DNA of 64,000 bases from Trichopria drosophilae. Taxonomy: Eukaryota; Arthropoda; Insecta; Hymenoptera; Diapriidae. Position numbers and translations under genes: made by a program. Numbering within the stretch: position 1 is the stretch's first letter; the number at the start of each line of letters is the position of its first letter. The DNA is taken from assembly GCA_030407085.1 (NCBI GenBank), contig CM059586.1, forward strand, positions 104,173,501 to 104,237,500. Reading direction: 5' to 3'. This document shows, piece after piece, positions 46,201-58,400 of this stretch. The notes under the pieces were generated by a model. The model did not search any database. It was not told the DNA's origin and saw only the letters and a program-made list of their open reading frames with translations.

Positions 46201-47213
46201 AATATATAAAATAAATAAGAAACAGTCCTTTATAACGTAATCTTTTCAACTGATCATAACCTAATAAAAAGTAATTTTTTCTGTCTCATCCGAAAAAAAA
46301 CTCGTCAATATCATAGTTTTGACACGTGGGTTCAAAACATCAGACAAATCTACTCCTCCCAAGTTACTAGAAGCGTTGCTTTATTTGGGAGTGCAATTCG
46401 GAGAGTTTTAATTTCGGTGATTAATTTGTATACTGTAGGTTATGATGTTAAAAGTAACATCAGAAATGATGATGAATATGAAGATTACAAAAATTATTAA
46501 TATAGATATTAAAGTGGATGTTAGTGATAATACTTGCGATATTAAAAGTTAGGCAAATGATCGTGGGGATGATAATGCAAGTGCAATACTGCTGGAACAT
46601 TTCTTCGTGTTTCATTTTATATACATTTCTTTGTCTGGGACACTTCATCATCTCGAGACTTCACACAAATGGAATGTTTGCATGTAAAAAATGGATGTTG
46701 CGAGCGGAATTAGTACCAAACCATAAGGTTTGGGGTTTGTTACGACAAATTATGTGGGGTCCACAGTCCCCTCCCTAATGTCACTCTAGACTGTGAGAAT
46801 TTTTCTAGTTAAAAGTCCAATACTGACTAGTTCTAGCGGGATATACTTGGAATAGGCGTAAAAATGCCATACTGATATTAAAAATTTCCATATATTAATT
46901 GAAAATTTGCCATATTTGCATTGAAAAGTCCCATACTGTAAGGTAGTTTTCCATATTAGTATGACACTTTTGCGTATATTGCTAGTATATCCCACTTCAA
47001 TTAGACAGTATAGGACATTTAACCAGAAAAATGCTCTTAGTGTAGTGTACAGAGTAGTAGAGTTGGATAGTAGAGTTGGATAGTAGAGTTGGATTTTACT
47101 AGTGAAAAAGTTGGTAATGTTGAAAGTCCTCAAGTATACGTATTTCAACCCCCTGAATCCGAATATACAAAGAGATCGTCGTTAAAAATGGGAACACTAT
47201 TGTATGCATGATA
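46201..47213. other. Unannotated AT-rich region
   Basis: A 14-bp tandem triplication (TAGTAGAGTTGGAT) lies at 47056-47096 and CCATATT-type words at 46860-46960. No gene. Confidence 0.4.
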
Positions 47214-47570
47214 CACTGTAAAAGCTCGTGTCTTCTAAATGTGTAGACACTTAAAAATTGTCATTATTGTGTTCGTAAATCCGGTATGGGTAAAAAATTA
47301 TGTACTGTTGCATAAATGAAAGATGCAAAAATCAAATTAGGAGTGAATGAACACACATAGAAATAGCGTGTTTATTAACCGAATTAAACATGGCAATTCA
47401 AAAAGATTACTTACTACAAGTAATGACTAAAAATAAAATAATACTATTGCAAATAAAAAAAGGAGACCGAATGTTGATCCATTTTCACATAAATATCAAA
47501 TAATAATAACACTTTTAGGTTATGTGTCAACTATCGAGCAGTACATTCAGATTGCAATTAAAGTTATTAT
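47214..47570. mobile_element. Truncated second copy of CACTA-like element
   Basis: CACTGTAAAAGCTCGTGTCT matches the left end at 43083. ATTGTGTTCGTAAATCCGGT and TATCGAGCAGTACATTCAGA match 43437 and 43710. The zinc-finger part and right end are absent or diverged. Confidence 0.6.
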
Positions 47571-48359
47571 CACAAACTATTCTGTAAAAAAGCTGTTAAC
47601 TGTAATTAATTTTTTACGAGCAGCCAATGTCTCGTAGACAAATGTTGATAATTTTTATCGAAAATCGAAGAAAAAATGTGTTTATGACAATTTTTAAATA
47701 CAACCCCTCCTCCGGCGGTTAATATGCAATAGATCGAGTAATTTGAACGGAGAACTAACTGATTACTGCATAAGGAGCAAGCATGAATTCAGTAATTTTA
47801 TGGAGATAAAAAACCAAGAATGGCAAAAACTGACCTGCGATCGTTGCAATTTTAATTATTTTTTTGTAGACGACAATGCGTCGTAGGGAAAATGTAATAA
47901 CCATTTTTGCTGCAAATCAAAAACATAATACGCTTTAACATTTTTGCGTTGCAAAAATCGCAAAAAATGGTATGTTTACAAAAATTGTTATAAACAATTA
48001 TAATGGTCCCACTTTTTTCATAATTCCCCCTGGATATATTAGTCATTAACTGGGTATGAAGTAAACCATTTTAAATCATAAATATAATGTGTAGAACTTA
48101 CACGTTGTTAAAATTCTGCCGGTGAGAGGTGTGATGGTTTTGATTATAACAGCGACGGAAATTTTAAAAGATACTTGTAAGGGTGTTAAATATTCATACG
48201 GAGTTCAAAATATTTCTCGGAAATAACGATCAGCATACAAAATGTAAACAAACGAAAAGTGTAATGTTGGGATTGACAATTAAAATTAACGCCTTTTATT
48301 GTTTATAAAATGAAGGGTGACATAGATTACTAAGAATTGATGTATTTATTAGGTTACAC
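47571..48359. other. Unannotated AT-rich region
   Basis: Includes GGAAAATGTAATAACC and AAAAATCGCAAAAAATGG type words without clear structure. Confidence 0.4.
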
Positions 48360-48490
48360 GGCTTAATATCCGACGACCAAATATTCCCGACAAAATATCC
48401 GAGAATATCTGAATAAACAACTGAAAGTGGTTCTTGGACAAAAAGGAGGAAAAAACCCTGGCCAAAAAACCCGGATCGAACAATCAACCC
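48360..48490. repeat. Degenerate CCGACNAAATATC array
   Basis: Successive phrases ATATCCGACGACCAAATATT, CCCGACAAAATATCCGAG, AATATCTGAATAAAC and CCAAAAAACCCGGATCG give a loose 12-16 bp period. It adjoins the CCTAA array directly. The same style is seen at 60475-60570 and 61105-61302. Confidence 0.45.
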
Positions 48491-48499
48491 ACGGATCTA

Positions 48500-48860
48500 A
48501 CATAACCTATCCCCTACCCTAATCTAAAAGAATATAACCTTACTTACACTAACCTAACATAAACTAACCTAAACTAACTCAACGTAAACTAAACTAACCT
48601 AAACTAACCTATCCTAACGCTTGTAACTAATTTCCGTACAAACAAACCTAAACTAATCATAACCGACCTAACCTAACCACTAACCTAATCTAAAAGAATC
48701 TACCATAACTTACACCAGCATAAACTAATGTAACCTAAACTAAACTAACCTAACGTAACGGTTGAAGCTAATTTCCGTACGAACTAACCTAAACTAAACT
48801 AACCTAAACTTACCTGAACTAATCTAACCTACACTAACCTAACGTAAACTAACTTCACAC
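48500..48860. repeat. CCTAA-rich degenerate interstitial array
   Basis: Dense CTAACCTAAACTA words for 360 bp. A higher-order duplication is visible: AATCTAAAAGAAT at 48521 and 48687, CTAATTTCCGTAC at 48627 and 48768. CCTAA is the complement of the arthropod telomere word TTAGG, but pure (CCTAA)n runs are short here, so this is a diverged relative or a derived satellite. Confidence 0.6.
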
Positions 48861-48913
48861 AATGCCTTTTTTAATATTATGTCGCGCGTATGATTTGTCC
48901 ACGAATATTAACT

Positions 48914-49286
48914 CAGACAGCAAAATAAAAAAGAGTTCAGAATTATTCTGAAATGTGCTCTAAAAGAAGTCAGATGTTCCACTTTATGAGGGTTTTCTGT
49001 ACACAATATCATTGTGAGATCTTTAAGAACTCATTTTCAGGAAACCCTCAGAAAGTGGGCCATCTGACTTCTTTTAATAATAATAATAATAACAATAAAA
49101 AATTTATTTTTAATATAATTTTTACAAATATTTCTTTATTGGCCAACAAAATAAAAAATACAGATCAAACAACTGTGTACATTGCCAAAAGGCGAGCCAC
49201 AACTTAAAAAAGTTGTTTTACAGACTGATCTTCATTTTAGAGCACATTTCCAAATCATTCTAAACTCTTTTCTATTTTGCTGTCTG
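48914..49286. mobile_element. CAGACAGC palindromic MITE, copy 1 (interrupted)
   Basis: CAGACAGCAAAATAAAAAAG left, inverted CAGACAGCAAAATAGAAAAG right. The whole 210-bp consensus is a hairpin (GAAGTCAGATG near 48968 and 49063 inverted). A LINE 3'-end fragment is inserted at about 49076-49240. Confidence 0.8.
49076..49240 (-). mobile_element. LINE 3'-end fragment inside the MITE
   Basis: On the minus strand the fragment ends in an (ATT)n-type tail (plus-strand TAATAATAATAATAACAATA at 49076). It includes hairpin AACAACTTTTTTAAGTTG (49199-49216) and TTTTGGCAATGTACACAG. Its tail differs from the (TAAA)n LINEs, so it belongs to another family. Confidence 0.55.
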
Positions 49287-49990
49287 GGAAGTCGTGCGAT
49301 TTATTATTTTCGGTCGACGCATCACAGTTACGCCGAAAAATAACACCAATGATTTACACTAGTCAAGGTGTGAACCTATCAGGCTCTGATTGGTTGTTAA
49401 TGTGATACCGAGAACACTTAAGTCATGCATTGTTTAACAAGGCCAACACTGTTTAAAAAGACAGTAATTCTAAATCATGCGCGAAAATGGATATCGTTAT
49501 GACCATCATGAGCTACGTCTCATAGCAAGTAATTCGTTGGGAAACGAGAAAACAGTATTTTTACCACAAAAATGTTCACGATGCCTAATTTCACATAATA
49601 AATATATTAAATGTATATAAAAAAATTTTTAATACTTAATAAAAAATGACAAAAGTTTATTCCATATCATCTTTGATCAATTAGCAATGAAAAGTTTACG
49701 AACTCAAAATTAAAGATTAAAATATTTTTCACCAAAAAAATGCCCAGATTGAAAGTTAGAAATCGTTACTGCATCTTTATTCAATGTATTACATTGGGTT
49801 TCACCATCTATTCACGACGTAAATGTCGTTATACATTAATAGCGAAATTGCGTTTCGAGGTTATGGTCGACGTAACTTGAATAATACAATTGCAGGATTA
49901 TATTGTATACAACTGGGCGATAAATGGAACGCTTCTGATCGTCAATCATGTCGTATTCAAATGTATAAACTGTATTATATAAGAATAACA
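49287..49990. other. Unannotated AT-rich region
   Basis: No supported feature. Confidence 0.4.
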
Positions 49991-50200
49991 CAGACAGCAA
50001 AATAAAAAAGAGTTCAGAATGATTTCGAAATGTGCTCTAAAAGAAGTCAGATGTCCTACTATCTGAAGGTTTTCTGAACATGATGTCATTATGAGATCTT
50101 TATGAACTCATGTTCATAAAACTCTCAGAAAGTTGGACATCTGACTTCTTTTTGAGCACATTTCGAAATCATTCTGAACTCTTTTTTATTTTGCTGACTG
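49991..50200. mobile_element. CAGACAGC palindromic MITE, copy 2 (intact)
   Basis: CAGACAGCAAAATAAAAAAG left; right end CTTTTTTATTTTGCTGACTG; 210 bp and palindromic along its length. About 700 bp from copy 1 in the same orientation. Non-coding. Confidence 0.8.
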
Positions 50201-51534
50201 TGAAGTTGATCATGTTTCGGTTTATTAATTCATAATAAAAACATAACAAACATATCGTAACTAAATAAAGACAGAACAAGAATTCAAGGTTAAGATCAAC
50301 CTGAAGTACAACATTCCATGGGACTAATTTATCCATTAATTGATTTCATGTACATTTTTTATGATTTCCATCATTTACTAAATAAGATTATTAAAAATGT
50401 ATGACGAATTCATTAAATTAATATTGATGATTTCGAACCAAATCTCCCAAGAATAATCATATAATTTCGTTAAGTGATTTGACGTTTTCTAATTACCTTT
50501 GACTACATCTACTAATGCGTTTACGTTTCTTGCTTCAATACTCCTATGTCTATCGTCGCTCTATGACGTCATGAATGATTTATTTCCGAATAAATAACAT
50601 ACAATCCTCTTAAATACACATATTTAATCACTGAACGAAATTGCGTGATTAATTGCTGATATTTAGTTCCAAGTAACCATATAAATTGTAGGTTACTAAT
50701 AGTCTGCAATAGCGTAAAATAATTTTTAATTCGATGGTTTTTATATTTAATGTAAAAATGATACATTTTGATAAATATATTATTTATAAATGTCAAGTGA
50801 TGAGTTTGAGTTAAAAGATACAATATAAATACTTCGTAAATCTCGTGATACATTGGACTAGTTTGAGAATTAAAATTTAAGAGTACTTCTTCTTTTTCAT
50901 AAAAATATTTCAAATATTTAATTTTAAATGTCATTCATGTTTTCAGATCACGTAATGTTATAGATTTATATACATTATTTAGTTATAACAAATGAAAAAA
51001 CAATTACATGAATGATGTACATAAAAAATTAGTTAATTAAACACTTTAACAACATTGCGACAATACTTGAAATTTCAAGTCATACAATTCTTTTAGAATC
51101 CTATGATTTTAATGTAATTTAGTAATTAATGTTCGATGATTATATATAATTAAGTAAACAAACAAATAAACAAATGAATAAATGAAGACTTGATATTGAT
51201 AAACAAATATATTAGACGGACTCTAAAATACAAACGAAAGTTTTAAAAATTGTTGGTTGAAAAGTCGGTAGCCTCTATTTATTTATTTATTTATTTACGT
51301 TACATATTTATTTAATTTATTTGCCTTAAATAAACTTTATCAATGTATTTTATCTCGATTGTTAATTCAATATAAAAAGAATGTATTTACAATCGTACTT
51401 TAATTATTAAAGACGATCTAATTATTTATTTATTTTACTTGACCGACTAAGATTTATTACTAAATTGCTGATTTATTACAAAGATATTTTCAGTAAGAAA
51501 ATAACGATATTGTTTCACACAATGAATTCACTTC
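50201..51534. other. Unannotated AT-rich region
   Basis: (TTTA)n at 51276-51296 may be an old LINE tail. No gene. Confidence 0.4.
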
Positions 51535-51635
51535 TTCTTAAGGAGCAAAATAGTGCCATCTCTCCCTAGGGAGCAAAATACGTTTAGCACACTCTGTGCT
51601 CAAAATACTATTTTGGTTCCCTATGCAATGTAACT
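51535..51635. repeat. Serial hairpins, locus 6 (GGAGCAAAATAGT)
   Basis: AAGGAGCAAAATAGTG pairs with CACTATTTTGG-like sequence (TACTATTTTGGTTCC, 51609 on). CTCCCTAGGGAG is a perfect 12-bp palindrome near 51562, and GCACACTCTGTGC a third fold (51587-51599). Confidence 0.5.
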
Positions 51636-53735
51636 TTAAATCTATCTTTTCCGAGAATGTTAAAAATATACCAAATCATTATCATTACCGTACAATTATT
51701 ACTTTGTTTAATATCTCCTTAAAAATCACTCCATTTCTTTAAAATATACTAATTAATTTTATTTTTGAAAATGAAACTCTAATTTTCTAATTTTATTTCA
51801 TCAACAGTTTTGACAAAACCCATAATTTGCAGAAAAATTACTTGAATCAAATGTCACGTAATATTTCCACGTGTGTTTACGAATGCATGAAAATCCAATT
51901 TAATATGCAACAAATGTCGTTTTCAAGTGAATGAACACGTTGAAATCCTGACAATGTCAGTACCAAATCATTGGTTGGTATTTAACCTATAACGCTCATA
52001 ATACAGGGTCTGCACGGATACAATTTCTGCTCCGTTAAACAATGCAAAATCAGTGCAAACATGATTTTAAAAAAACCTTGTCGAGTATTTGAAAAAGTGC
52101 TTTTTTGAAGGGAGTGGTTAAAAAATGAGAAAACTCAAAATTAGCATTAATATATTGATAAATATTTTTAAAAAACATAATTTTTTTCGAATAATGTTTT
52201 TTTTCGTTCAAATTTTCTTCCTGAGAACCAAATTTTCATCAACGAGGGAACTGAGAAAAAGTGAATAAACTCTTTGTACTTAAAATATATTAGGCAAGAT
52301 ATTTCTTATTTTTAGATGGAAAATATTAAGCATAACGTTTATAGATTACAATAAATATTTAAAATATTTTGTCATTGCTAATTGAAAAATCCAACACAAA
52401 TTTTGCATTTAAACATTTTATTTTAATAGTAAAATCAACAATTTTGTCTTGCATAGATATCGTACTTGTCAAGTAACAATGGCTTAATTTGAAAAAATGT
52501 TTATTGTGATTGGACGAATGTACATGGACGAGTGTCCATAGACAAAGTATTGAATTTGGTCAGTCCGAAAAAAAATGACACTAGTTTTTCATCAAATGTC
52601 GACATTTCAGAGCCTAAATAACTCAAAAATGCAATAAAAAATATTGCGCATGTAATCTTGTACATCCGTCCCTCCGTATGCGTCATTTTTTTTCGCGCGA
52701 AATATCTCGCCAACGCTAAAATTGTTGTTGAAATTCATAGTTCAACCTCTTTTTAACCTTGGCATGGCCTAAGTTAGAACTAATAAGTTTTTGGAGTCGA
52801 CCCGTACTAGATTACAGGAGATCGAACGAAAAAAAAACTAAAAAAATACGTTTTTGGCCTTTCTTATAAAAAATACAAATCACACAAAAAAATACTTCCA
52901 ACAAAAAAGATGGAGCATCAAATTCTCCATACAAAATGTTATATACACTTTCTTCATAAAATCAACGGTTATGCCATAAACGACGAATTAATATGAAAAA
53001 ATCACATTTTTTTTCAAAAATACAAATCATATTAAAAATTGTTTCAAACCAAAAATTTGGAGCATCATTTTTCTGCTAAGAAAGTTATATGCATTTTCTT
53101 CGTAAAGTCAATGGTAATCCAGTAGAAGATTTTTAAACACTATAAACATCTTATTCACTTCTGATGAGTTTTTCCGTTGACAAAAATTCCTTTCTCCATT
53201 AAATAATTTGAATTTTTAAAGAGCGAGTAAAGAAAATTAAATTTTTTGAAAAATAGTTGCGAATATTAATGTGATTTTTTTTTTATCCTTTTTACAACAC
53301 CATTGGAAACACGCTTAAAAATAGTGGACAGGGTTCCATTCAAATTACAACTTTACACCGAACAGACGCAAAAATATCAAAATCCATTTCTATTTTCATA
53401 CCCATTCAAAAAAATGACTTGATTAAACAGTTGATTTTGTCACGTGTCTACATAAAAATTATTTTTTGATCTATAGATCATTAACGCCCCGCTGAAATAT
53501 GCAAAATGCGGAAACACAAAATTTGTGTCCTATATTGGTCAATTTAGCCTTTAGAAAGGAAACTGACAGGTTCCGATCGTTACGGTTTAAGCAGCATTTC
53601 TGTCGGTCGTTCTCATCTTGACGTTTGACGAAACGGGGATACGGAATAAGCAAACGATGACTACACTTTGATAAAAAGAGATGGGAAATCTCATTGAGAA
53701 CACTGAAAAGAGGGAGACACCTGATTGGAGAGGGG
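51636..53735. other. Unannotated AT-rich region
   Basis: A decayed duplication (AAAATGTTATATACACTTTC near 52935 and AGAAAGTTATATGCATTTTC near 53080, both with CTTCATAAA/CTTCGTAAA and CAATGG) suggests a two-copy tandem of about 145 bp. No gene. Confidence 0.4.
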
Positions 53736-53738
53736 ACC

Positions 53739-53742
53739 TCAA

Positions 53743-53772
<30 letters not shown>
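53739..53772. repeat. (GA)n microsatellite
   Basis: Uninterrupted GA/AG dinucleotides after GAGAGTGA. Confidence 0.9.
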
Positions 53773-53773
<1 letters not shown>

Positions 53774-53775
53774 TC

Positions 53776-54265
53776 AGGTGTAAAAAAATGATACAAACTT
53801 TAAACTCCTTTCGAATTCCATCAGTCCAACAGTGGAATCGAACGAAGGCACATCCGTTCGGTTAACTCCCGGTGACGCGAGTTCATGAGTAATCCAAGTC
53901 GAGTGTAAAATCAATTGTTTCCTTGCCTGGACATACGGCCGCACAATTTTAAGGTACATTTATTGAATACTTCTTTCGAAAATTATTTAGGAATTACTCC
54001 TTCTTTTATTGAAAGTTATATTCAATTTTTATGGTTTGTACGACATAACCTAGAAAACAATGTTTCTATTATTCAACATTTTTTCATTTTAATAGTGAAA
54101 ATAGCATAGGACCAAAATTAAACTGTAATATTTTTTAGAATTCCAATTTGACAGTCAACAACTAATACAAAAAAAAATATAAGTAGTCAAACAGAAGCAA
54201 CCTTACTTGTAGTGATGATTTTGGTAATACAATTTTAGAAATAAACAAAAGAAAAGTGGAATAAA
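53776..54265. other. Unannotated region
   Basis: No supported feature. A GC-moderate patch at 53800-53945 shows no domain. Confidence 0.35.
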
Positions 54266-54480
54266 AAAGGTGAAGGAAAAAAAGAGAAAAGAAAGAAAAA
54301 ATAATAAATTAAATAATGAAAGGTGAAGGGAAAAAAGAGAAAAGAAAGAAAAAATAATAAATTAAATAATGAAAGGTGAAGGGAAAAAAGAGAAAAGAAA
54401 TACAAAATAATAAATTAAATAATGAAAGGTGAAAAGAAAAAAATAAAATAAAAAAGAAGTGAAAGAAAAGAAAGTAAAAA
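54266..54480. repeat. 53-bp tandem array, four units
   Basis: Units start at 54266, 54319, 54372 and 54425, each AAAGGTGAAGGGAAAAAAGA with a TAATAAATTAAATAATG end. The first three are almost identical; the fourth decays. Purine-rich on the plus strand. Confidence 0.9.
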
Positions 54481-57142
54481 ATTAAATAATATACCTTTAA
54501 TTTATATTTTTTTTAGTAGTATCAAAACTTAACATTTAAATGTTTAAATTAATATCAATATAGTTTTAAACCATCTATTATATTATATTTCTAATTTATT
54601 TTCTTTTATTTATGTTTGTAAATCATTATTTATTCATTTACATATGAACCAAAGTCCTAACAAAAACAACTTAATAAAATATACTTAAAGATACGCAATA
54701 TAAACACATTTATTTAATCATTTATTAATAAATCGTTTAACTAAAATAATAAAACTGCATTTCCTAAAACAATGAATCTCTTTTATAAAAAATAAATTAC
54801 GACAATTAATTTTAAATTTATAATGATTATTAAAAAAAAATACTATAAAATTTTATTTGAATAATTTAAAAAAAAATAAGTTAATAAATAGAAAAATTAC
54901 TTGTGCAACTTTTTATTAAATTTAGTATAATTTAAACTAAATTTACATCAATTGTATTTATAATTTTTTATTTTGTGGTGGAACTTAATGAAAAATGTTT
55001 AATATAAAAAATTTAATAATTTCAGTTACATCGAATTTTTTAAATTTATTTCATTTTTTTTTAACTTTTGGATTAGAAACAGAAATCAATAATTTCACTA
55101 AAAAATAAAAATAAAGTACCATTTTTTTCATTTTTCATTGTGTTTTTAGCTGAATATTAATATTTCCTTTCATTTTTGTTTAACAAAATCAAATTAACTT
55201 CAAGACGAGTAATAACAAAATTCTAATAGCACATTGGGAAAATGTGGGTCACACACGACTGCCGGTTGTTTCGAAGGGCAACGATGATTCGACCTCGAAA
55301 AGCAGGATTCGCCTCCGAAGATTTAAAATACGTTTTAAAATTCCAAGCAAAAAGTCATTGTTTATCGAAAAAATCTAAATATTTGTATTTTTTAATTTAA
55401 ATTCACTTTAGAATTTTAAAAGAATTATCATTTGACGAGGACATAAAATTTATTTACTTCATAAAATTACTGCACATATCCAGTAATTACCATTTGTCAC
55501 ATGCCTTTTTTTACGTGCGTCATTATTTTAAAAATAGTATATTTTTATCGAGTAGATCTTCCGATCAATGAGTGACTCACTAGGAAGTCAACGCGATTTC
55601 AAACGCGTTTTGGATCACTGAATATGAAACGTGCGTTGTCCAATTGCACCTGCGATTTTAAAAAGTCAACAAAAATAATTTTTTTGGTAAATTTTTTCTG
55701 TCAAACAATTCATAAAATATCTTCTGGTTTCTGAAGTTTATGTCTTCTATGTTTATTACAGAAAAATGGCCAATTCAATTATTCCACCATATAAAAAAAA
55801 ATGGTAATTTTATGGTCCTTTTTTTAGAGGACAATTTTTGCCAGTTTAACAGATTTTTCACAGTGAATTAAAATATCTTTTTAATGTTATCGTACTGCTT
55901 GGTATATTGCAAACAATTTTTATCTTTTTTTTATAAATTTATTAAATTTTTTAGGTTAGTTTTTTGACATTAGTATAAAAAATAAGCAATCCGAGTATGA
56001 ATCAAACTTTGAGTAATGATCTATTTTTTGGTTAGTAGTTTTTTTGACTGTTTTAGAGACGTCATGTAATATTAATTTTATTTTAATATTAAATAGCTGG
56101 TGGTTACATCATTCAGTTTTTTAAACATCCGAAAATTATTAATAATTTTTTTCCTTATTTTTTAGGCTTATTATCATAAAAAATAATTACACATTTATCT
56201 AATAAAGTCAAATTTAATCAATATTTTACATCATTGTTGTCATTATATAAAAAATGTTGAAATGAATGAAAACAACTAAAAGAAAAATGACTGAATTTCA
56301 CAATGTATGACAAAAAAATATTTTCGTTTAATTAATTTCTTAGTCACATTATCACTGGAATATCTCTCTAGTTTGATAACAAATTTATCTACTCAAAACG
56401 TCAACCAAGGTCTAAGTGTTTTAAATATTGATATATGAGACTTGCCTCCACGTAAATGAAGATATGAAGCATTGATTCACGCTTTAATATTCTTAACTGA
56501 ATTTACAATTGATTTTAAAAATTAAATAATTATAACAATTGCATCATTAATACGGTCGATAAAATAATCTTAATAACGGAGTGCCGGACAAATGTGTCTC
56601 GTGGTGATTACAATTTTAACGACTGACACACTTTCCTTTCGTGTATCTTTATGTAATTTTTATGGGGGAAAAGTGTAACATAATAAACGATTTGGATCGA
56701 GTTCGCTGGATTTATTTTACTGTTAATTTTTCGTAACATTACCTGATTGGTATTAATAAACGCGTAGAAACGTAACGGGCCAATTTAAAACGAAATCGAA
56801 AATTTTATATATTATTTATTTTATGTAATACGTACAAGGAGAGAAGGGCTGAAAGTCCTACTTTTCTGACTGTAAAAGTTGATTTCTGCACCCGAGGGAG
56901 TGGGACGTCACTTCTGAATGTTTTCTCTTTTAATGAGCTTTTATCCTGTTTTATAAGTATACTTTCTTTATAAAATATCCTTATTAGTAATCGATTAAGT
57001 TTTTATTAAATAATAATTATTTGTTCTTTAAAAACTTTTAATAAAAATGAATTTTTTATTTTCCTTCAATATTATTCATACTTGTTTTTTTTTTATTCTA
57101 CGAACCAAACAAAATTTACATGAACACTATAACTGTCGGAGT
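54481..57142. other. Extremely AT-rich spacer
   Basis: Long runs of A and T. Only 55240-55330 and 55560-55640 rise in GC, the second with inverted CGCGATTTCAAACGCG (55590-55605). No gene. Confidence 0.5.
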
Positions 57143-58400
57143 GAAACTTCATTCCGAAGGAGTAAATATCAGTTAAACCAAGGAGTAGATTAGCAATTTA
57201 CGGGCGTCAATTTTCGATCCATTGGACTAAATAATCTACTACTTCTAATCCAGGATGATATAAATTACTTACTTCACTATTTAAATTCCTTGGAGTGAAA
57301 ATTAAGTCATTCTATCACGAAGAGTGAAGTTTTCACTCCATTAAGAGTGTATTTCACTATTCTAGGAGTGAGCTTTTACTTCTCCCCTTGATGGAGTGAA
57401 ATTTCACTCTTCTAGCAGTGTTTTTTTTCCTTTCGCTCTTCTAGGATTGATTTTTGTTCTTTCCCACTACTTAAATTTCTTGGAGTGAAAATTGAGTCAA
57501 TCTTTCATGAAGAGTGAAATTTTCACTATATTAAGATTGTATTTCACTCTTCTAGGAGTGAGCTTTTTTATTTCCCTCTTGATGGAGTGAAATTTCAGTC
57601 TTCCAGGAGTGAGTTCTGTTTCACTCTTGTAGGATTGAGTTTTCTTCTTTCCCTTTGGATGGCCTGAAATTTCAATGTTCTAGGAGTGATTTTTTTTTCT
57701 TTCACTCTTCTAGGATTAAGTTTTTTTCTTTTCCTCTTGATGGAATGAAATTTCACTCATCTAGGAGTGGAGTTTTTGCCTTCCCTATTGATGGCGTGAA
57801 ATTTCACTTATCTAGAAGTGTTTTTTTCTTTCGCTCTTCTAGGATTGATTTTTGTTCTTTCCCCCTACTTAAATTTCTTGGAGTGAAAATTCAGTCAATC
57901 TTTCATGAAGAGTGAAATTTTCACTATATTAAGATTGTATTTCACTCTTCTAGGAGTGAACTTTTTTATTTCCCTCTTGATGGAGTGAAATTTCAGTCTT
58001 CTAGGAGTGAGTTTTGTTTCACTCTTGTAGGATTGAGTTTTCTTCTTTCCCTTTGGATGGCCTGAAATTTCACTGTTCTAGGAGTGATTTTTTTTCTTTC
58101 ACTCTTCTAGGATTAAGTTTTCTTCTTTTCCTCTTGATGGAGTGAAATTTCACTCATCTGGGAATGGAATTTTTTCCTTCCCTACTGATGGCGTGAAATT
58201 TCACTTATCTAGCAATGAGTTTTTTTTTCTTTCACTCTTCTAGGATTGAGTTTTTTTTTTAATCCTGATGGAACGAAATTTCACTCTTCAAGGAGTGGGT
58301 TATTTTCTTTCACAACTTGAGGGAGTGAAATTTCATTCTTCATAGAGTGACATTTTCACTCTTAATAAAGGAGTGGCTCAATATTCAATCCAAGGAATTT
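57143..58400. repeat. 398-bp higher-order array with GAGTGAAATTTCACTC
   Basis: Short phrases GGAGTGAAATTTCACTC, TTCTAGGAGTGAG and CTAGGATTGAGTTTT recur about every 40-60 bp. A larger period of 398 bp is clear (CTACTTAAATTTCTTGGAGT at 57467 and 57865). The palindrome is perfect at 57394-57409 and 58140-58155. Outer parts (57143-57300 and 58290-58400) hold more diverged units. The open frame at 57655-57915 is a by-product of the repeat. Confidence 0.85.

Noticed and set aside
48500..48860. True telomere end
   Set aside because: CCTAA words are mixed with CTAAA and CTAATC and show higher-order duplication; unique sequence lies on both sides.
57655..57915. 86-residue repetitive protein FHSSR...
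   Set aside because: It is the translation of the GAGTGAAATTTCACTC satellite; the frame is lost in neighbouring units.
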